The notes under the pieces are model-generated. The model searched no databases. It was not told where the DNA came from and was given only the letters and a program-made list of their open reading frames with translations. A stretch of DNA of 21,421 bases from a virus: positions 1 to 21,421 of IMG/VR virus record IMGVR_UViG_3300033153_002141; one strand, 5' to 3'. Position numbers and translations under genes: made by a program. The stretch's first letter is position 1, and each line of letters opens with the position of its first letter. Shown here piece by piece: positions 21,310 to 21,421 of this stretch.

Positions 21310-21421
21310 TTAGAAATCCTCTCCCTTACCTTCATCAACTGGGGCTTGTGCATCAGTCTCATCTCCAAAGCCTTTATCTCCTCCACCTGTATACTCTACT
21401 AGGTCAATTGCCTGCATTGCA
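21310..21421 (-). CDS. ssDNA-binding protein (T7 gp2.5-like), C-terminal end only
   Basis: The window edge cuts this gene. The last 36 codons can be read, from AMQAIDLVEYTGGG to an acidic tail ending GKGEDF then TAA. An acidic C-terminal tail ending in a single aromatic residue (here Phe) is the hallmark of T7 gp2.5 and similar phage SSBs, which use it to contact polymerase and helicase. Its position before the resolvase and primase-helicase is as in T7 (genes 2.5, 3, 4). The identification rests on this tail and the order; the OB-fold lies outside the window. Confidence 0.75.
   Translation of the reverse strand, partial: AMQAIDLVEYTGGGDKGFGDETDAQAPVDEGKGEDF

Noticed and set aside
1-21421. 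tRNA or rRNA genes
   Set aside because: I saw no cloverleaf-like segment with T-loop and acceptor features in the few non-coding gaps, and the coding density leaves little space.

Overview
The window is part of the genome of a T7-like podovirus (short-tailed phage). All convincing genes lie on the minus strand, so transcription runs from base 21421 towards base 1. The order matches T7 genes 2.5 to 17: ssDNA-binding protein, Holliday-junction nuclease, primase-helicase, DNA polymerase and exonuclease, then portal, scaffold, capsid, tail tube proteins and tail fibre. The DNA is clearly AT-rich by eye and uses many AGA and ATA codons. Most genes have Shine-Dalgarno sites of the AAGGAG type. The phage carries its own oxygen-sensitive class III ribonucleotide reductase (nrdD/nrdG). 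That points to a host that grows without oxygen at least some of the time; the host species cannot be named from this sequence. No RNA polymerase, terminase, endolysin or internal virion protein is recognised here, and they may lie outside the window.

Replication and nucleotide module (21421 to 12481): the C-terminal end of a gp2.5-like SSB, a small unknown gene, a RusA-like resolvase, another small gene, a gp4-like primase-helicase, an HNH nuclease, a compact gp5-like DNA polymerase, an endonuclease VII-like HNH protein, a 50-residue gene, a MazG-like NTP pyrophosphohydrolase, a DUF3310 protein, a Cas4-like PD-(D/E)XK nuclease, then nrdD and nrdG. The genes overlap or abut almost throughout.

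Intermodule gap (about 12348 to 12480): it holds a perfect inverted repeat and a weak stem-loop, and is one of only two sizeable non-coding gaps. The other (8918 to 9120) lies in front of the capsid gene and carries a 17-bp hairpin.

Structural module (12347 to 95): three small genes, portal, a 55-residue gene, scaffold, major capsid protein, a third HNH gene, tail tubular proteins A and B, and the fibre locus. The fibre appears split into two overlapping reading frames and is followed by a DUF4376-type protein, a probable fibre-tip protein, a short chaperone-like protein and a 70-residue protein with a phospholipase A2-like CCxxHD motif.

The most useful observations are: the apparent split of the tail fibre in a +1 relation; a T7 4A/4B-like internal start in the primase-helicase; 8-base ATGNNTAG overlaps at Shine-Dalgarno-poor starts of both replication enzymes; the hairpin before the capsid gene; the PLA2-like small protein; and three small genes or fragments (9918-10085, 16107-16259, 21310-21421) found by reading the sequence directly. 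I did not find a convincing wholly new system.
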